This document shows, piece by piece, positions 8,305 through 16,460 of a DNA stretch of 57,771 nt (positions within the stretch are counted from its first letter, which is position 1; every line of letters starts with the position of its first letter). This DNA is from Clostridia bacterium (lineage in GTDB: Bacteria > Bacillota > Clostridia > Oscillospirales > Acutalibacteraceae). A model generated the notes under the pieces. The model was not told the origin of the DNA. It worked only from the letters and a program-made list of their open reading frames with translations, and did no database searches. A program made the translations under genes and the position numbers. The stretch is taken from assembly GCA_017537245.1 (NCBI GenBank), contig JAFYLD010000010.1, positions 1 to 57,771 on the forward strand, in the 5' to 3' direction.

Positions 8305-8344
8305 AAAAAGGCATACCTATACTAAACCATAGTATAAGTACGCC
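8305..8344 (-). terminator. Intrinsic terminator (possible attenuator) in the HlyC-type gene leader
   Basis: On the minus strand a 15-bp stem (GGCGTACTTATACTA, 8330-8344, with TAGTATAGGTATGCC, 8310-8324, two wobble pairs), loop TGGTT and then TTTTT (8305-8309). It lies between the promoter at 8454-8482 and the HlyC-type gene, 76 nt before its ATG, so transcription must pass it. Confidence 0.75.
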
Positions 8345-8408
8345 ATTCATTATTACGTGTCAAATTATTAGTATCGCCGTTATCGTCGCTACTGTCGCTA
8401 CTGTCCAT
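8322..8408 (-). CDS. Possible 28-residue acidic leader peptide
   Basis: The ORF starts at ATG 8408 and ends at TAG 8322. The first twelve residues (MDSSDSSDDNGD) contain five Asp; the rest is polar and ends EWRTYTMV. GGGAGGG lies 11 nt upstream, the same distance as the Shine-Dalgarno of the HlyC-type gene itself. The last codons fill the 5' arm of the terminator stem, and the stop codon is the first three bases of the 3' arm, so a ribosome finishing the ORF would mask the hairpin. A hydrophobic 18-codon ORF from TTG 8416 overlaps it in another frame and is the main alternative. Confidence 0.4.
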   Translation of the reverse strand: MDSSDSSDDNGDTNNLTRNNEWRTYTMV

Positions 8409-8453
8409 TTAGACAATAACCCTCCCAAAAATATATTTTAATTAGCGAATCAT

Positions 8454-8482
8454 ATTATACCAAACACAGTATATTTAGTCAA
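8454..8482 (-). promoter_or_regulatory. Sigma-A promoter of the HlyC-type gene / permease transcript
   Basis: Minus-strand TTGACT (8477-8482), 17-nt spacer, TATAAT (8454-8459). It is a near-consensus promoter 225 nt upstream of the HlyC-type gene. Confidence 0.85.
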
Positions 8483-8489
8483 GTACTAT

Positions 8490-10238
8490 TTAAAGTATGC
8501 TCTCGGCGTCATATCTCCAAGGTATTGTGTACACGATACCACGTTCTTTTCCGTCCATCCAAGCGCGGTAGGTACGTTCAATATTCGACCACTCGTCAAT
8601 TCGAGAAATATTGTGTGCGCGAAGGTCAGTGAAAAACTGATTAATCTTTTGAGCGTCATAATTGCCGCTTAAAACCTCGTTCCAGAAAATGTCGGCAAAA
8701 CGGATCGAAAGCCTTGCTCGCTCGACGCGCATAAGACGAACTCCATCCCCTGCTACCGCGTTTTGCGCCTTGTCGAATAATTCGTTATATTTTGCAAGCA
8801 ATTCATCAGACAAATAATCAGGGCGTTTGGTATCTTGTATATACATGTGATAATTCTCTTTTTCGACAAAATCACAAAGCATATTAAGATATTCGTCAAG
8901 ATATTCTGCCGCAGCGCCATAGAAATATTCCATAAACTCTTTGCGATGAGCATCTATATCGCAATCGGGATTCCACAAGAGTTTAGAGATTAAATAGGTG
9001 CGAAGCTCGTTAAAATCAACGCCGCCGTAATAGGCGCAATTCGCCTCTTCAAAAACACCTTTTACGTTATATTTTGCCATTGTTTGTAGATTAGGTTTTA
9101 GCACTCGCCAATTTGGAAACGGCATTGGATAAAGCGGGAAGTTTGAGGTGTAATCCCATACGTAAAGTCGCTCACAAACGCGGCTCCAATCCATTAAATC
9201 CTCGATAAACAAAGTGGCTTTTCCGTCGGGGCGTTTTTGCGCACGAGAGCGGTCGTCACATTTGTCGAAAGGATGCGCAAAACAGGTACAACTAGCGCAA
9301 AGGCGCACGCAAACGTTGTGTCTAGTTTGCGTTTTCTTTGACGCAGGTCTAGTGTAGTGGTAGGCTAATATATCAAAAGTAACGTCGGGGAATTCGGGCT
9401 CTAGTATTTCGGCCACGCGGTTTACAAATTTTATAAGCGTGCCAACGGGAGATCCCTCTTCGGCATCGGATTTAAGGCAGTTTTCGCACTGGCAGCTATA
9501 TGGATTGTCGTTTTGTGAAATTGAAAGAATTTTTCTATCGGGATTTTCTTTTAAAATCTTTCGCGCATTTTCAACCACAATATCTATAAGCTCGGGATTA
9601 GTTAGACAAAGCTGCCAATGGTCGTTTTCTACCGATTGACGACGCCCGTTATAAAAAGAAAAATATTCAGGGTGTGTGTCGCGATATTCTTTGTGTGGCA
9701 CCAAAACGGCAAAACTGTGCGCGCCTAGAGCGTATCTTATGCTTCCGCCAAGCATCTCTGGTATATCGTTCCAGCGGCCGTTAATACGGCACATTGTAGC
9801 AAATTTTGAAAAACGTTTTATGCTGCTATAATCGGTGTCGCGAAATTCAAAGGTCGGTTTTTCTACTATATCGAGCTCATCGATTTTAAGCGTTGTAAGG
9901 GTTGGTATCTTTTCACAATCGGGTGTAAAGAAACGGCAACCCAACCTTTCTAAAAATTCATAACCGCCGTAAATTACGCCGCGTTTACCACCTGTTATAT
10001 AAATACTGCCATCCTTGGTTTTGATAGAAAACTCGTCGGTTTTTAGACTAGCGTCTAATTTTACGTAGATGCCGTTTTGGTCATCGTTTATCTTAACCTC
10101 AAACGGCGCTATGGTAATTCGCGCTAAATAATAGCGTAGCTGTGTTGCAATAAACCACACCTGTGATTTATTGTTTTCAAAATCTTCTTCGGGTACGCAA
10201 ATTGCGCCAAACGGCACTCTGTTTTCTGCCAAAACCAT
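8490..10238 (-). CDS. DUF4838 domain protein (glycosidase-like), copy 1
   Basis: 582 residues, no signal peptide, so probably cytosolic. The N-terminal part resembles the N-terminal domain of alpha-glucuronidase-type enzymes (GGKRGVIYGGYEFLERLGCRFF, about residues 85-106); the rest is a DUF4838 barrel-like domain with a Cys cluster (CQCENC, about 255) and tryptophan-rich stretches. Reaction unknown; a glycoside-cleaving or sugar-binding role is inferred from fold and neighbours. It starts 15 nt after its paralogue with GAGGTG before the ATG. Clearly a tandem duplicate of the next gene upstream, and the second gene of the operon. Confidence 0.75.
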   Translation of the reverse strand: MVLAENRVPFGAICVPEEDFENNKSQVWFIATQLRYYLARITIAPFEVKINDDQNGIYVKLDASLKTDEFSIKTKDGSIYITGGKRGVIYGGYEFLERLGCRFFTPDCEKIPTLTTLKIDELDIVEKPTFEFRDTDYSSIKRFSKFATMCRINGRWNDIPEMLGGSIRYALGAHSFAVLVPHKEYRDTHPEYFSFYNGRRQSVENDHWQLCLTNPELIDIVVENARKILKENPDRKILSISQNDNPYSCQCENCLKSDAEEGSPVGTLIKFVNRVAEILEPEFPDVTFDILAYHYTRPASKKTQTRHNVCVRLCASCTCFAHPFDKCDDRSRAQKRPDGKATLFIEDLMDWSRVCERLYVWDYTSNFPLYPMPFPNWRVLKPNLQTMAKYNVKGVFEEANCAYYGGVDFNELRTYLISKLLWNPDCDIDAHRKEFMEYFYGAAAEYLDEYLNMLCDFVEKENYHMYIQDTKRPDYLSDELLAKYNELFDKAQNAVAGDGVRLMRVERARLSIRFADIFWNEVLSGNYDAQKINQFFTDLRAHNISRIDEWSNIERTYRAWMDGKERGIVYTIPWRYDAESIL

Positions 10239-10253
10239 AAAAACACCTCGATT

Positions 10254-12005
10254 TTAAAGTATGCTTTCTTTTTGAAAACGATAAGGGCGATTTACGTACA
10301 CGCCGCGGTCCCAACCTTTAACCCAGCCGTAATACGTGCCTTCAAGGTTGCACCATTCATCCATTCTTGATACGTCGTGCGCACGAAGGTCTACAAAAAA
10401 CTTATTAACCTTTTCGTTATCAAAGCGTCCGCTTATAATTTCATTCCAATAAACGTCGGCAAATCGTATGGACAAACGTGCTTTTTGTACGCGAGCGAGA
10501 AGAATTCCGTCGCCCGCTACCGCGGCCTCGGCTTTGTCGAACAACTCATTATATTTTAACAACAATTCATCAGATAAATACTCAGGGCGCTTGGTTTCCT
10601 GAATATAAAGATGATAGTTTTCTTTTTCTACAAAATCGCACAACATATTTAGATACTCGTCTAAATATGGCGCCGCCGCGCCGTAGAAATATTCCATAAA
10701 CTCCTTGCGGTGAGCATCTACGTCGCAGTATGGATTCCACATAAGTTTGCAAAGTAGGTAATTGCGCAATTCGTTAAAATCGGTACCGCCTTTTTCTGCG
10801 CGGTTAGCCTCTTCGAAAACGCCCTTAACGTTATGCTTTGTTAACGTTAGTAGGTTTGGTTGTAGTACGCGCCAGTTTGGAAACGGCATTAAATATAGCG
10901 GGAAGTTAGAAGTATAATCCCACACGTAAAGTCGCTCGCAAATCTTGCACCATTCTTTAAGGTCTTCGATAAATATTGTTGCTGTGCCGTCAGGACGTGG
11001 GGTTGCGTGACTGCGGTCGGTACATTCTTCAAACGAGTGGGCATAACAAGTGCGACTTGCACACAAACGCACACAAACGTTGTGGCGCACCTTTGTTAAA
11101 TGTGACGCAGGTCTAGAGTAACTATATGCCAAAAGGTCGAACATAACGTCTGGAAACTCCGGCTCTAAAACCTCGGCAATCTTGTTTACAAAACGTATTA
11201 TAGCGCCAACGGGCGAACCCTCTTCTTTGTCGATTTTTTGGCACTCTTCACACTGACAGTGCTTTACGTTATCGTTTTGAGATATTGATACTATCTTTTT
11301 ATCGGGATTTTCTTTAAGTATCTTGCGTATATTATCTGCCGCAATATTAACGATATCAGGATTCGACAAACAAAGTTGCCACTCAACGTGACTACCGGCA
11401 TCACGTTTACCGTCAATCAGTGCGTAATATTCCGGATGCTCGGCAAAATGCTCCTCAGGTGGCACTAAGATACCAAAGCTATGCGCAAAAAGAGCGTAAG
11501 AAACGTGTCCGCCAAAGCACTCGGGTATTTTGTTACTAGAACCATTTACACGACACATAGTAGCATATTTATAGGTAAGCTTAGTTGTGTTGTGATAGTC
11601 GGTTTCGCGATATTCAAATACCGGCTTTTCACGTTTGCTAACATCCGGCAATTCAAGATTTATAATGCTTGGAATTTTCTCGCACTCGGGTGTAAAAAAG
11701 CGACAACCCAAATTTTCGAGCAACTCGTAACCGCCGTAAATAACACCGCGCTTGCCACCCTTTATAAAAAGCTTATCGCCTTGTGTTTCGAGCGAAAACT
11801 CATCGTCGGCATAGGTTTTGTCAAGAGATATGTAAATACCGCTTTGGCCATTGTCTTTTTCTATTTCAAATGGCGCAGAGGTGATTCGCGCTAGATAATA
11901 GCGTAGTTGCCCCGCTATAAACCACACTTGTGACTCAATATTTTCAAAATCATTTTCCGACACGTGAATTGCGCCAAAAGGCACTCTGTTTTCTGCCAAA
12001 ATCAT
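10254..12005 (-). CDS. DUF4838 domain protein (glycosidase-like), copy 2
   Basis: 583 residues, colinear with the protein at 8490-10238 and identical at roughly two thirds of positions by eye, including both ends (start MILAENRVPFGAI, end ESIL). It has the same N-terminal glucuronidase-like segment (GGKRGVIYGGYELLENLGCRFF) and Cys cluster (CQCEEC). The ATG has GGGGTG 5 nt upstream. It is the first gene of a two-gene operon and is divergent from the GH94-like phosphorylase. The differences are spread over the whole length, which argues for an old duplication with separate substrates rather than a recent copy. Confidence 0.75.
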   Translation of the reverse strand: MILAENRVPFGAIHVSENDFENIESQVWFIAGQLRYYLARITSAPFEIEKDNGQSGIYISLDKTYADDEFSLETQGDKLFIKGGKRGVIYGGYELLENLGCRFFTPECEKIPSIINLELPDVSKREKPVFEYRETDYHNTTKLTYKYATMCRVNGSSNKIPECFGGHVSYALFAHSFGILVPPEEHFAEHPEYYALIDGKRDAGSHVEWQLCLSNPDIVNIAADNIRKILKENPDKKIVSISQNDNVKHCQCEECQKIDKEEGSPVGAIIRFVNKIAEVLEPEFPDVMFDLLAYSYSRPASHLTKVRHNVCVRLCASRTCYAHSFEECTDRSHATPRPDGTATIFIEDLKEWCKICERLYVWDYTSNFPLYLMPFPNWRVLQPNLLTLTKHNVKGVFEEANRAEKGGTDFNELRNYLLCKLMWNPYCDVDAHRKEFMEYFYGAAAPYLDEYLNMLCDFVEKENYHLYIQETKRPEYLSDELLLKYNELFDKAEAAVAGDGILLARVQKARLSIRFADVYWNEIISGRFDNEKVNKFFVDLRAHDVSRMDEWCNLEGTYYGWVKGWDRGVYVNRPYRFQKESIL

Positions 12006-12033
12006 AAAAACACCCCTATAATTTTATATTTCA

Positions 12034-12062
12034 ATTATAATATGTTGTTTTTCGTTTGTAAA
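12034..12062 (-). promoter_or_regulatory. Sigma-A promoter of the DUF4838 operon
   Basis: Minus-strand TTTACA (12057-12062), 17-nt spacer, TATAAT (12034-12039). The -35 box is 12 nt from the -35 box of the divergent promoter at 12075-12103, so one regulator could serve both. Confidence 0.75.
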
Positions 12063-12074
12063 CAGTAATTTTGC

Positions 12075-12103
12075 TTGAAAAAAGGAGTGTTTTATGCTAC
12101 ATT
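12075..12103 (+). promoter_or_regulatory. Promoter of the GH94-like phosphorylase gene
   Basis: TTGAAA (12075-12080), 17-nt spacer, TACATT (12098-12103), start of transcription near 12110, about 29 nt before the ATG at 12139. It is back to back with the DUF4838 promoter. Confidence 0.6.
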
Positions 12104-12138
12104 AAAAATGAAATAATTTGCCTGCGAGGTATGATATT

Positions 12139-14658
12139 ATGAGTATTGAAAACCAAATCAAAAAACTAATGCAACAAATAAATGATTTTGAGGCATCTGC
12201 CGACAACAGTTTGCCACAAAACACCTTCTATCTAAACGAAAAAGACATTTTGTGTTGCGAGCGCGAAACGGGCGTTTCTCGTTTTCCTTATGATGCAAAC
12301 GGTCTTGTTGTTTGGGCACGCAGCAGCGGTCACATTGACGCGTACGAGTCAACCTTTACCCTATTTCGCGAGCTTAATAACTTTGAAGATGCATCTATCG
12401 CGTTTATGGGCGGTTTAAAGCAAGAAAACGGCTACTACCCTGTTTCTCTTTTCGACTGTCAGCGTCAATTATTTGAGGCAGTTGATATCAAGCGTTACGT
12501 TGTTTATTCATTTAAATATGCGTACTACATTGCCGACACTCCAGACGTTACGTTTGCGGTACGTCTTCACGTAAGCGCTGACAAACATATTCACTTTGCG
12601 TTTACCGCTACAAACAAAACCAATAAGCCACAAAACATCTATATGATGTCTTGTTTTGACGCTTGGCTATTCTATCGCAACAACGGTGGCGTTTATGATA
12701 TTATGAACCGCTTTGGCAAACTCTACGACAACGGAAACTTCCTACTTCGTTCTTATGGCGATAGCATGGTAGTTTCTCGCGCAGCGTTTGGCGGCGACTG
12801 TGACAAAGAATATCTAACCGCACAAAAAGATGACGTGCTCGGTCCTGTTGGTCGTCTTATGAGCAACTCACCAACACTAAAAACCGGCGTATTTAAAGAA
12901 AATATTGCCGCAAACTCGGTACACGTTCCTGTAAGCGCTGACTGCGCTCACTACACACTCGAAGCAAACGGCACAATCCGTCGTGAATATGAGCTTTTGT
13001 ATTTCCACACTACCGAAGAAGCAGAAGCAAACATTGACTTTAAGCCGGACGTTGACAAAATCGACACCATTCTTGCGGCCGACGAAGAAGTGGCTCTTGC
13101 TAATTTTGCAACAATGCAAACTCACTTTAACAACTACGAGGGCGAGATTAATCCTCACGTTCTTAATAAATTTGTTCGCAATATTCAAAAGCAGATTTCT
13201 TTCTGCGCTTTGGGTAAGAACTATTTTGGTCCTATGATTGGTATTCGCGACGTTATGCAGCAGCTCGAATCATCCCTCATTTGGCAACCGGAAGACAGTC
13301 GCAGACAGTTTATTACCGCTATGAACTATATCTTGCACGACGGCAGACCACCACGTCAGTACTCGGTGCCAGATAACGCAAACGATTTGCCTGATCTTGA
13401 CCTTAGAAAGTATATTGACCAGGGCGTATGGATTATTACAACCCTTCACACCTACCTTTCTTATACAAACGATTGGTCGATTCTAGACGAAAAATGCTCA
13501 TACTACATAGTAAACGACAACAACACTCGCGTTATTGCAAAGAGCGAGGTTGTTGATACTGTACTCGACCACGTAATCAAGATTATGGACTTCTTGTGCA
13601 GTAACGTTGACGAGGTTACAGGTTGCTTGCACGTGCTATTCGGCGACTGGAACGACGCTCTTGACGGACTTGGTAAAACCGAGGACAAGTCAAAAGAGTT
13701 TGGCAACGGCGTTAGCGTAATGGCATCTCTACAGCTTTATCAAAACTGTGGCGAAATTTGCGAAATTCTCGCTCACGTTGGCGGCCATGACGATAAAATT
13801 GCCGAATACAAAGCTATGGCCGAAACACTCAAAAACGGTCTTAACAAAAACGCAATCGACCTAAACGATAACGGCGAGCGCCGCGTAGTTCACGGTTGGG
13901 GCGACAATATGTCTTATAAGATTGGTTCTTGGTGCGATCCTGACGGCGAGTCTCGTGTTAGCGGTACCGCAAACTCATTCTGGGCAAATAGCGGTATGAT
14001 AAAGAACGACCCATCTATGAAGGAAAGCATTATGGCGTCATTTGCTCACCTTGAGTCAAAGTTTGGCGCAATGACATTTGACAAGCCATTTAGCTATGAT
14101 ATGCAAAAATACGTTGGCCGTATTGGTAGAATTACCGCAGGTACTTACGAAAATGCAGGCACCTACGTTCACGCTACAATGTTTACCGCGGCGGCTTTGT
14201 TCCTTATGGGCGAATCGAAAGAGGCTTGGCGTCAAATTGGTCTTGGTTGCGTGCTTACTCACAAAGATTGCTCAAAATCACCGTTTGCTATGCCTAACTC
14301 CTACTTTAGATGCGCCGAATATTGCATAGACGGTGAATCATTTGCCGATTGGTACACGGGTAGCGGTACAGTATTTATTAAAAACCTTATTAAATACGGC
14401 TTTGGTATATGCCCAACGCTTGACGGTCTTATGATTCAGACGGCAAAATATATGCCTACAACCGACGCCGCGTTAGATATCGTTGTTAAGGGCAAGAAGA
14501 TTAAGTTTGTTTACAAAAACGATAGCAAGCCGGGTCGTAAATTCTTTGCTAACGGCAAAGAACTTTGTGGCGAATTTGATAGCCTTATGGATATCGAACG
14601 CGTATTTATTCCTACCGCTGATATTCGTGACGGTATGGTTATTGAGGTTATCGACTAA
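12139..14658 (+). CDS. GH94-like glycoside phosphorylase
   Basis: 839 residues from ATG 12139 (GAGG 9 nt upstream; a TTG at 12118 in the same frame is less likely). Organised like GH94/GH149 enzymes: N-terminal beta-sandwich (about 1-330), helical linker, (alpha/alpha)6 barrel (about 370-760) and small beta C-terminal domain. The catalytic-acid motif is GDWNDAL at residues 502-508 (acid likely Asp503 or Asp506). Such enzymes split beta-linked disaccharides or oligosaccharides with phosphate, giving a sugar 1-phosphate. No signal peptide, so it acts inside the cell. The linkage cannot be read from the sequence, and the usual HWWHP-type motif of cellobiose phosphorylase was not found. Confidence 0.75.
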   Translation: MSIENQIKKLMQQINDFEASADNSLPQNTFYLNEKDILCCERETGVSRFPYDANGLVVWARSSGHIDAYESTFTLFRELNNFEDASIAFMGGLKQENGYYPVSLFDCQRQLFEAVDIKRYVVYSFKYAYYIADTPDVTFAVRLHVSADKHIHFAFTATNKTNKPQNIYMMSCFDAWLFYRNNGGVYDIMNRFGKLYDNGNFLLRSYGDSMVVSRAAFGGDCDKEYLTAQKDDVLGPVGRLMSNSPTLKTGVFKENIAANSVHVPVSADCAHYTLEANGTIRREYELLYFHTTEEAEANIDFKPDVDKIDTILAADEEVALANFATMQTHFNNYEGEINPHVLNKFVRNIQKQISFCALGKNYFGPMIGIRDVMQQLESSLIWQPEDSRRQFITAMNYILHDGRPPRQYSVPDNANDLPDLDLRKYIDQGVWIITTLHTYLSYTNDWSILDEKCSYYIVNDNNTRVIAKSEVVDTVLDHVIKIMDFLCSNVDEVTGCLHVLFGDWNDALDGLGKTEDKSKEFGNGVSVMASLQLYQNCGEICEILAHVGGHDDKIAEYKAMAETLKNGLNKNAIDLNDNGERRVVHGWGDNMSYKIGSWCDPDGESRVSGTANSFWANSGMIKNDPSMKESIMASFAHLESKFGAMTFDKPFSYDMQKYVGRIGRITAGTYENAGTYVHATMFTAAALFLMGESKEAWRQIGLGCVLTHKDCSKSPFAMPNSYFRCAEYCIDGESFADWYTGSGTVFIKNLIKYGFGICPTLDGLMIQTAKYMPTTDAALDIVVKGKKIKFVYKNDSKPGRKFFANGKELCGEFDSLMDIERVFIPTADIRDGMVIEVID

Positions 14659-14665
14659 TCTCTGC

Positions 14666-14694
14666 TTGACAAAAAGCTACAAAAATGCTATACT
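14666..14694 (+). promoter_or_regulatory. Sigma-A promoter of the asnS-asnA transcript
   Basis: TTGACA (14666-14671), 17-nt spacer, TATACT (14689-14694), just upstream of the T-box leader. Confidence 0.85.
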
Positions 14695-14700
14695 CTCAAT

Positions 14701-14985
14701 ATATTTTAAAAGCTATGATAAAGAAAAGTAACGGTATAAACGGTGCTTAGTGAGTGGCAGATAGTGTAAATGCCGCCATACGCATACCGCGAAGAACACT
14801 TTGGAGCTGCAAACCCAAAAGTCTTAACACTTAGTAGGGGCGCCGTGGGCGGCACGTTAAAGCCGATAACAGTATTGGCTGTGAGTGACTGTATTTATAC
14901 AGTAATACGGGTGGCACCGCGAGTAGTATTTATGCGCTATTCGTCCCTGATTTTTCAGAGGATGAATAGCGCTTATTTTATTTTG
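14701..14985 (+). promoter_or_regulatory. T-box leader (tRNA-Asn responsive) of asnS-asnA
   Basis: The conserved T-box GGGTGGCACCGCG is at 14909-14921. The intrinsic terminator follows: a long stem from GCGCTATTCGTCCCTGA (14934-14950) to the matching arm ending at 14972, then TTATTTTATTTT. The antiterminator base TGGC would pair with an NCCA end whose discriminator is G, as in tRNA-Asn. AAC at 14795-14797 in stem I is a candidate Asn specifier codon, but I could not fold the stem to prove it. Uncharged tRNA-Asn is expected to turn on both genes. Confidence 0.9.
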
Positions 14986-15002
14986 TATTAAATTCCCTTG
15001 TA

Positions 15003-15050
15003 AGCCTCCCTTGCCTAAAGGGAGGGGGACCGCTTTAGCGGTGGAGGGAT
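15003..15050 (+). repeat. Dispersed two-hairpin palindromic repeat, copy A
   Basis: Two adjoining hairpins: CCTCCCTT/AAGGGAGG around GCCTA, then ACCGC-TTTA-GCGGT, ending GGAGGGAT. Related copies occur at 44749-44797 and 46556-46602. This copy lies between the T-box terminator and asnS, which keeps its own AAGGAG further downstream. Confidence 0.75.
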
Positions 15051-15072
15051 ATTCATTTAAAGGAGATAATTT

Positions 15073-16446
15073 ATGAAACACATCGACATTATCGAAATTT
15101 TAAAAGGTCAATACACCGACCAAAAGGTTACAGTTTGCGGTTGGGTACGTACCTCTCGCGACTCTAAAAATATGGCGTTTTTAGAGCTTAACGACGGTAC
15201 TACACTAAAACACTTGCAAATTGTAATTGACAAAGCGGTTATGAGTGATATCTCCGAGTTTATGAAGCTTGGTACCTCACTTAAAGTAGAAGGCACAGTT
15301 GTAAAATCAGTTGTTGCCGAGGATTCTGTTGAAGTAAATGCCGAATCAATCACAGTGCTTGGCGTTTGCCCACCTGAATACCCGCTACAAAAGAAGCGTC
15401 ACACTCTCGAATACTTGCGCACCATTCCTGCGCTTCGCGTTCGTACCAACACGTTTAACGCCGTACTTCGCGTGCGTTCGGTAATATCCGCTTGTATTCA
15501 CGAGTTTTTCCAAGAGCGTTACTACACCTACGTTCACACCCCACTTATCACAGGCAGTGACTGTGAGGGCGCAGGCGAAATGTTTAAAGTAACTACCCTT
15601 CCGTTTAACCACGAATTTAAAACCGAGGAAGAATACGACGCGGCTGATTTCTTTGGCCGTCGCGCTGCTCTTTCTGTTTCAGGTCAGTTAGAAGGCGAGG
15701 TTGCCGCTATGGCGCTTGGTAAAATTTACACCTTTGGTCCTTCTTTCCGCGCAGAAAAGAGTAACACTCCTCGTCACGTTGCCGAGTTCTGGCACGTAGA
15801 ACCAGAGGTTGCTTTTGCCGAGCTTCCTGATATTATTGAAATTGCAGAGGACCTTATCAAGCACATTATCAACACCGTTCTTACAAAGTGCCCTGAAGAA
15901 CTCAAGTTCTTTAACGCGCATTTTGAAAAAGGACTTATTGAAAAGTTAGAAAACGTTGTTGCAAACGACTTTGCAGTTATGACCTATACCGAAGCTATCG
16001 AAGCGTTAAAGGCAAGCGGTAAAGAGTTCCAGTACCCTGTTGAATGGGGCGCAGACCTTATGACCGAGCACGAGCGCTACATTGCCGAAGAGGTTTGCAA
16101 GCGCCCTGTATTCCTTACCAATTATCCTAAGGAAATTAAGTCTTTCTATATGAAGCAAAACGCTGACGGCAAAACCGTTGCCGCTACCGACTTGCTCGTT
16201 CCTACCGTTGGTGAAATCATTGGTTGTAGTGAACGTGAGGCCGACCTTGACAAACTACTCGAGGCTATGACCATTCGCGGTATGAATATTGACGATTACA
16301 CCGACTATATTTCACTACGCAAATTTGGTTCTGTTCCTCACTCGGGCTTTGGTCTTGGACTTGAAAGAATTATTATGTACGTTACAGGTGTTCAAAACAT
16401 TCGTGACGTAATTCTCTACCCACGTACCGTTGGTACTATCTCTTAA
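15073..16446 (+). CDS. asnS: Asparaginyl-tRNA synthetase
   Basis: 457 residues. It charges tRNA-Asn with asparagine. An N-terminal OB-fold anticodon-binding domain (about 1-100) precedes the class IIb catalytic core, with motif 2 region PSFRAEKSNTPRHVAEFWHVEPE (in two overlapping parts around residues 218-240) and motif 3 GFGLGLERIIMYVTG near the C-terminus. AAGGAG lies 8 nt upstream of the ATG. It is followed after 14 nt by asnA, under the same T-box, so charging and supply of asparagine are controlled together. Confidence 0.96.
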   Translation: MKHIDIIEILKGQYTDQKVTVCGWVRTSRDSKNMAFLELNDGTTLKHLQIVIDKAVMSDISEFMKLGTSLKVEGTVVKSVVAEDSVEVNAESITVLGVCPPEYPLQKKRHTLEYLRTIPALRVRTNTFNAVLRVRSVISACIHEFFQERYYTYVHTPLITGSDCEGAGEMFKVTTLPFNHEFKTEEEYDAADFFGRRAALSVSGQLEGEVAAMALGKIYTFGPSFRAEKSNTPRHVAEFWHVEPEVAFAELPDIIEIAEDLIKHIINTVLTKCPEELKFFNAHFEKGLIEKLENVVANDFAVMTYTEAIEALKASGKEFQYPVEWGADLMTEHERYIAEEVCKRPVFLTNYPKEIKSFYMKQNADGKTVAATDLLVPTVGEIIGCSEREADLDKLLEAMTIRGMNIDDYTDYISLRKFGSVPHSGFGLGLERIIMYVTGVQNIRDVILYPRTVGTIS

Positions 16447-16460
16447 TTGGACGTGATTTT

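Noticed and set aside
8360-8416. A hydrophobic 18-codon ORF from TTG 8416 in the HlyC-type gene leader
   Set aside because: The TTG is only 3-4 nt from GGGAGG, too close for good initiation, and the stop falls well before the terminator. It is kept only as an alternative to the ATG 8408 ORF.
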